From Pseudomonas kielensis (GTDB lineage: Bacteria; Pseudomonadota; Gammaproteobacteria; Pseudomonadales; Pseudomonadaceae): a stretch of DNA of 64,000 bases. The position numbers were made by a program, and so were the translations under genes. Position 1 is the stretch's first letter, and each line of letters begins with the position of its first letter. The notes below the pieces were generated by a model. That model did not search any database and had not been told where the DNA came from. It saw only the letters and a list, made by a program, of their open reading frames with translations. The stretch lies in assembly GCF_014236655.1 (NCBI RefSeq), contig NZ_JACMYG010000027.1, positions 1 to 64,000 on the forward strand. The letters run 5' to 3'. Shown here piece by piece: positions 61,467 through 64,000 of the stretch.

Positions 61467-62276
61467 ATGAACACGCCAAGACGCCTCACCGACTGGTTCC
61501 ATCGCGCCCCCCAAAGCGGCGGGCTGGAGCGTATCGAGGCGTATTTTTCCGGGCACGGGTATGACCTGCACCGGCACGACACCTACGCCATCGGCCATAC
61601 GCTAGCCGGGGTCCAGAGTTTTCAGTATCGCGGTGGTTGGCGCCACAGCCTGCCCGGCAGCACCATGGTGCTGCACCCGGATGAAGCCCACGATGGCGAG
61701 GCCGGTACCGAGGAAGGCTTCAAGTACCGGATGCTCTACGTTGAACCGGCGCTGATCCAGCAGATGCTCGGCGGCCAGCCACTGCCATTCATCAAGACCG
61801 GGATCAGCAACGATCCGCGCCTGTTCGCCGCCACCGGGGCGCTGCTGCAAAGCCTTGATCGCCCGCTCGATGCGCTGGAGCAGCAGGACGCCCTGTATGA
61901 CCTGGCCCAAGCCCTGCACGTCGTCTCCGGCGCCCCTGCGCGGCGTCAGCGCTTCGATTATGTGGCGGCGGAGCGCGCGCGCGCGTTCATGCACAGCGCC
62001 CTCGATCAGCCGGTCACCCTCGAGCAACTCGCCGAACACAGCGGGCGCGACCGCTGGAGCCTGTCACGGGACTTTCGCTTGCTGTTTGGCACCAGCCCCT
62101 ACCGTTACCTGACCATGCGTCGCCTGGACCTGGTGCGGGCGTTGCTGATGCAAGGCGAGTCGCTGAGCAACGCCGCGCTGATCGCCGGCTTCAGCGACCA
62201 AAGCCACATGACTCGACAATTCGGCAAGACCTACGGCCTGTCACCCGCGCGCTGGATGAACATGCACCGCGCCTGA
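61467..62276 (+). CDS. AraC-family transcriptional regulator
   Basis: This 269-residue regulator has an N-terminal cupin sensor domain (about residues 20-150, with SGHGYDLHRHDTYAIGH) and a C-terminal AraC HTH domain (about 165-265, ending FGKTYGLSPARWMNM). It is followed after 77 bases by a cupin-domain gene, and one or both neighbours may be its targets. Confidence 0.88.
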   Translation: MNTPRRLTDWFHRAPQSGGLERIEAYFSGHGYDLHRHDTYAIGHTLAGVQSFQYRGGWRHSLPGSTMVLHPDEAHDGEAGTEEGFKYRMLYVEPALIQQMLGGQPLPFIKTGISNDPRLFAATGALLQSLDRPLDALEQQDALYDLAQALHVVSGAPARRQRFDYVAAERARAFMHSALDQPVTLEQLAEHSGRDRWSLSRDFRLLFGTSPYRYLTMRRLDLVRALLMQGESLSNAALIAGFSDQSHMTRQFGKTYGLSPARWMNMHRA

Positions 62277-62353
62277 GGGCCGCACAATCGTGCAAGAGTC
62301 TGACGCCCGTCCTGGCTAACCTGGGTCCGCCATCAACCTTCAGGAGCCGCGCC

Positions 62354-62722
62354 ATGCCGTCCTATCAAAGCCTCAACCTCGCCAACAAACTGCAACTGAT
62401 CAACGAGCACTGGTCGCCGCGGGTGATTGCAGAGATGAACGACTACCAGTTCAAAGTGGTGAAACTGCTGGGGGACTTCATCTGGCATGATCACCAGGAC
62501 ACCGACGAAACCTTCATCGTCCTCGACGGCCAGTTGCGCATCGACTTTCGCGATGGCCAGGTACTGGTGCGCCAAGGCGAAATGTACGTGGTGCCCAAGG
62601 GCGTCGAGCACAAGCCGTATGCCGAGCAGGAAGTCAGCCTGATGCTGATCGAACCTCGCGGCGTGCTCAATACCGGCGACGCCGGGGGTTCACGCACCGC
62701 GCAGAATGATCAGTGGATCTGA
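62354..62722 (+). CDS. Cupin-domain protein
   Basis: This 122-residue single-cupin protein has the metal-binding motif in GDFIWHDHQDTDETFIVLDG, followed by VVPKGVEHKPYAEQE. Cupins of this type bind metal or small ligands or act as isomerases. It lies downstream of the AraC gene on the same strand. The substrate is unknown. Confidence 0.85.
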   Translation: MPSYQSLNLANKLQLINEHWSPRVIAEMNDYQFKVVKLLGDFIWHDHQDTDETFIVLDGQLRIDFRDGQVLVRQGEMYVVPKGVEHKPYAEQEVSLMLIEPRGVLNTGDAGGSRTAQNDQWI

Positions 62723-62757
62723 AGCGCGACGCCCAGGCGGCTGAATAAGGAGATTCA

Positions 62758-62943
62758 ATGCACGCCTTCCCCCTCCTCGACACCCAGCGCTTGCACCTGC
62801 GTGAGATCCAGATGGACGACGCGCCGCAATTGCTGGCGATTCATGGCGACGCCCAGGCCATGAAATGGTCCGGCAGGCACTGCGATTGGCTGATGCTGTC
62901 ACACTTGCGCAGCGATCGCGCAAGCCCTCAAGTGGCGAGCTGA
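62758..62943 (+). pseudogene. Truncated GNAT acetyltransferase remnant
   Basis: The first about 40 residues (MHAFPLLDTQRLHLREI to AMKWSG) look like the start of a RimJ/RimL-type GNAT protein, with GGAG upstream. The following 20 residues do not continue the family and the frame then stops, facing the chemoreceptor gene. Most of the catalytic domain is missing, so this is probably a deletion remnant. It overlaps the chemoreceptor 3' end by 16 bases. Confidence 0.55.
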
Positions 62944-64000
62944 TTGGCGAACTGCCCGACCGCGCTGACCACTTTCTGCGCGCCGTCCTGGATCTCGACA
63001 ATCACTGTTCCCGCCTCGGCCGCCAACGCCAGACCTTGCTCGGCCTGGAGTTTGCCGTCGGTCATCAGCACCACCGCATCGCGCACCATGTCCTGGTTCT
63101 GACGCACCACCCCGACGATTTCATCGGTGGCTTTACTGGTCCGCGAAGCCAACTGCCGGACTTCGTCCGCGACGACGGCAAACCCCCGGCCCTGCTCGCC
63201 GGCGCGGGCCGCTTCAATGGCCGCGTTAAGCGCCAGCAGGTTGGTCTGCTCGGCAATGCCGCTGATGGTCTTGACGATGCTGCCGATCACCAGTGACTGC
63301 TCGTTCAGGGCCTCGATCCCTTCACCGGCCTGTTGCATATGGCGGGCCAGTTCGCGCATCACATCGACCGCCTGGGTCACCACCGCCGTGCCGCGCTGTG
63401 CGCTGCTGTCGGTCTGCAATGAGGTGGTGTACGCAATGTTTGCCGCCTCGGCGACCGCCTGCTCCTGATTGACCTGGTCGGTGATGATCGTCGCGAACTT
63501 GACGATTTTGTACAGATTTTCGTTGGCATCGCGCACCGGGTTGTAGGACGCCTCCAGCCAGACGACCCGACCGTGACCGTCGATCCGCTTGAAGCGGTCG
63601 GCGACGAACTCACCGGCGTTCAAGCGCTGCCAGAACGCGTGGTAGCCAGCACTCTGGTATTCCTGCGGTTCACAAAACAGGCGATGGTGCTGCCCCTTGA
63701 TTTGCGCCAGGGTGTAGCCCATGCCGCTGAGGAACCGCTCGTTGGCCATCAACACATGGCCCCCCAGGTCGAACTCGATCACTGCGGTGGAGCGCACCAG
63801 CGCGCCGATCAGATTCTCGTGCTCGCGGGAGTTTTCGATGGTGCGGGTCAGGTCGCTGGCGTAAATCGAGACGTGCTTGACCCGCCCGTCCGGTCCACGC
63901 ACCGGCTGGGAGATCGAGCGCAACCAGGCTTCTTCCCCGTTGCCGCGCAGCAAGCGCAGCGCACCGGCGAAGTGCTCGCCACGGGTCAAGGCATGGCGAA
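62928..64000 (-). CDS. PAS-domain methyl-accepting chemotaxis transducer (BdlA/Aer-like), partial
   Basis: Its 5' end lies beyond the window. The visible part holds at least one full PAS domain (ALVRSTAVIEFDLGGHVLMANERFL) after the end of another, followed by the MCP signalling hairpin with the tip EQTNLLALNAAIEAARAGEQ. No transmembrane segment or HAMP domain is visible, as in cytoplasmic PAS-MCP proteins such as BdlA. The signalling domain lacks the long C-terminal coiled coil of classical receptors, so it is of the short type. The reading frame is open through position 64000. Confidence 0.85.
   Translation of the reverse strand, partial: RHALTRGEHFAGALRLLRGNGEEAWLRSISQPVRGPDGRVKHVSIYASDLTRTIENSREHENLIGALVRSTAVIEFDLGGHVLMANERFLSGMGYTLAQIKGQHHRLFCEPQEYQSAGYHAFWQRLNAGEFVADRFKRIDGHGRVVWLEASYNPVRDANENLYKIVKFATIITDQVNQEQAVAEAANIAYTTSLQTDSSAQRGTAVVTQAVDVMRELARHMQQAGEGIEALNEQSLVIGSIVKTISGIAEQTNLLALNAAIEAARAGEQGRGFAVVADEVRQLASRTSKATDEIVGVVRQNQDMVRDAVVLMTDGKLQAEQGLALAAEAGTVIVEIQDGAQKVVSAVGQFANQLAT

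Noticed and set aside
1..64000. CRISPR arrays, prophage or insertion sequences
   Set aside because: No regularly spaced direct repeats, integrase, transposase or phage structural genes were seen.

Overview
The window is chromosomal DNA of a fluorescent Pseudomonas, most likely the P. fluorescens group. It is GC-rich with strong third-position GC bias. Gene order from about 27.1 kb to 57.1 kb follows the PA4640-PA4673 block of P. aeruginosa (mqo, PA4642, hpt, upp, uraA, hemH, MerR, phr, pagL, murI, moeB, prmC, prfA, hemA, TPR, lolB, ispE, tRNA-Gln, prs, rplY, pth, ychF). No rRNA, CRISPR array, insertion sequence or prophage is visible. There are two tRNAs (Gln-TTG, Met-CAT), several REP-like inverted pairs and many Rho-independent terminators. 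The right edge cuts a chemoreceptor gene.

Left part (0-27 kb) is more accessory. It holds an OmpA-like lipoprotein, a metallo-beta-lactamase-fold hydrolase and an orphan PAAR type VI effector with a downstream membrane protein that looks like its immunity partner. Next come ogt, a class III aminotransferase with a divergent LysR, and a medium-chain fatty-acid module (LuxR/LAL regulator, DUF1329 and DUF1302 envelope proteins, AlkK-like acyl-CoA ligase). Transport and regulator genes, a 2-hydroxyacid dehydrogenase and rsmC follow. A yybP-ykoY manganese riboswitch then precedes a TMEM165/GDT1-family Mn2+ exporter, and the stretch ends with an M48 lipoprotein, an SRAP protein, small conserved proteins, an acyltransferase and yajG.

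The middle (27-45 kb) has mqo behind a 712-base structured leader, purine and pyrimidine salvage (hpt / upp-uraA), hemH, and a probable light- or photo-oxidative-stress regulon: an FAD oxidoreductase, DUF523/DUF1722, a LitR/CarH/MlrA-type MerR regulator without cobalamin-binding motifs, photolyase, an NTF2-like protein, an SDR, an FAD amine-oxidase-like protein, DUF1365, cyclopropane-fatty-acid-synthase-like and DUF2878. Nine of these genes abut or overlap as one operon. Three copies of a TnTAC(A/C)-N12-TGTACA operator sit on the two promoters.

The right part (45-64 kb) is housekeeping: pagL, murI, moeB, prmC, prfA, hemA on the minus strand, then the TPR lipoprotein, lolB, ispE, tRNA-Gln, prs, rplY, pth and ychF. 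An Fsr-type MFS pump, tRNA-Met, gamma-glutamyltransferase, GNAT, AraC and cupin genes, a truncated GNAT remnant and the partial chemoreceptor follow.

The most interesting unexplained signals are the PAAR effector/immunity pair with its Shine-Dalgarno sequence locked in a perfect hairpin, the repeated 18-base-period operators of the light cluster, the mutually exclusive helices of the Mn riboswitch, and the T-tract at the predicted start of the upp transcript.
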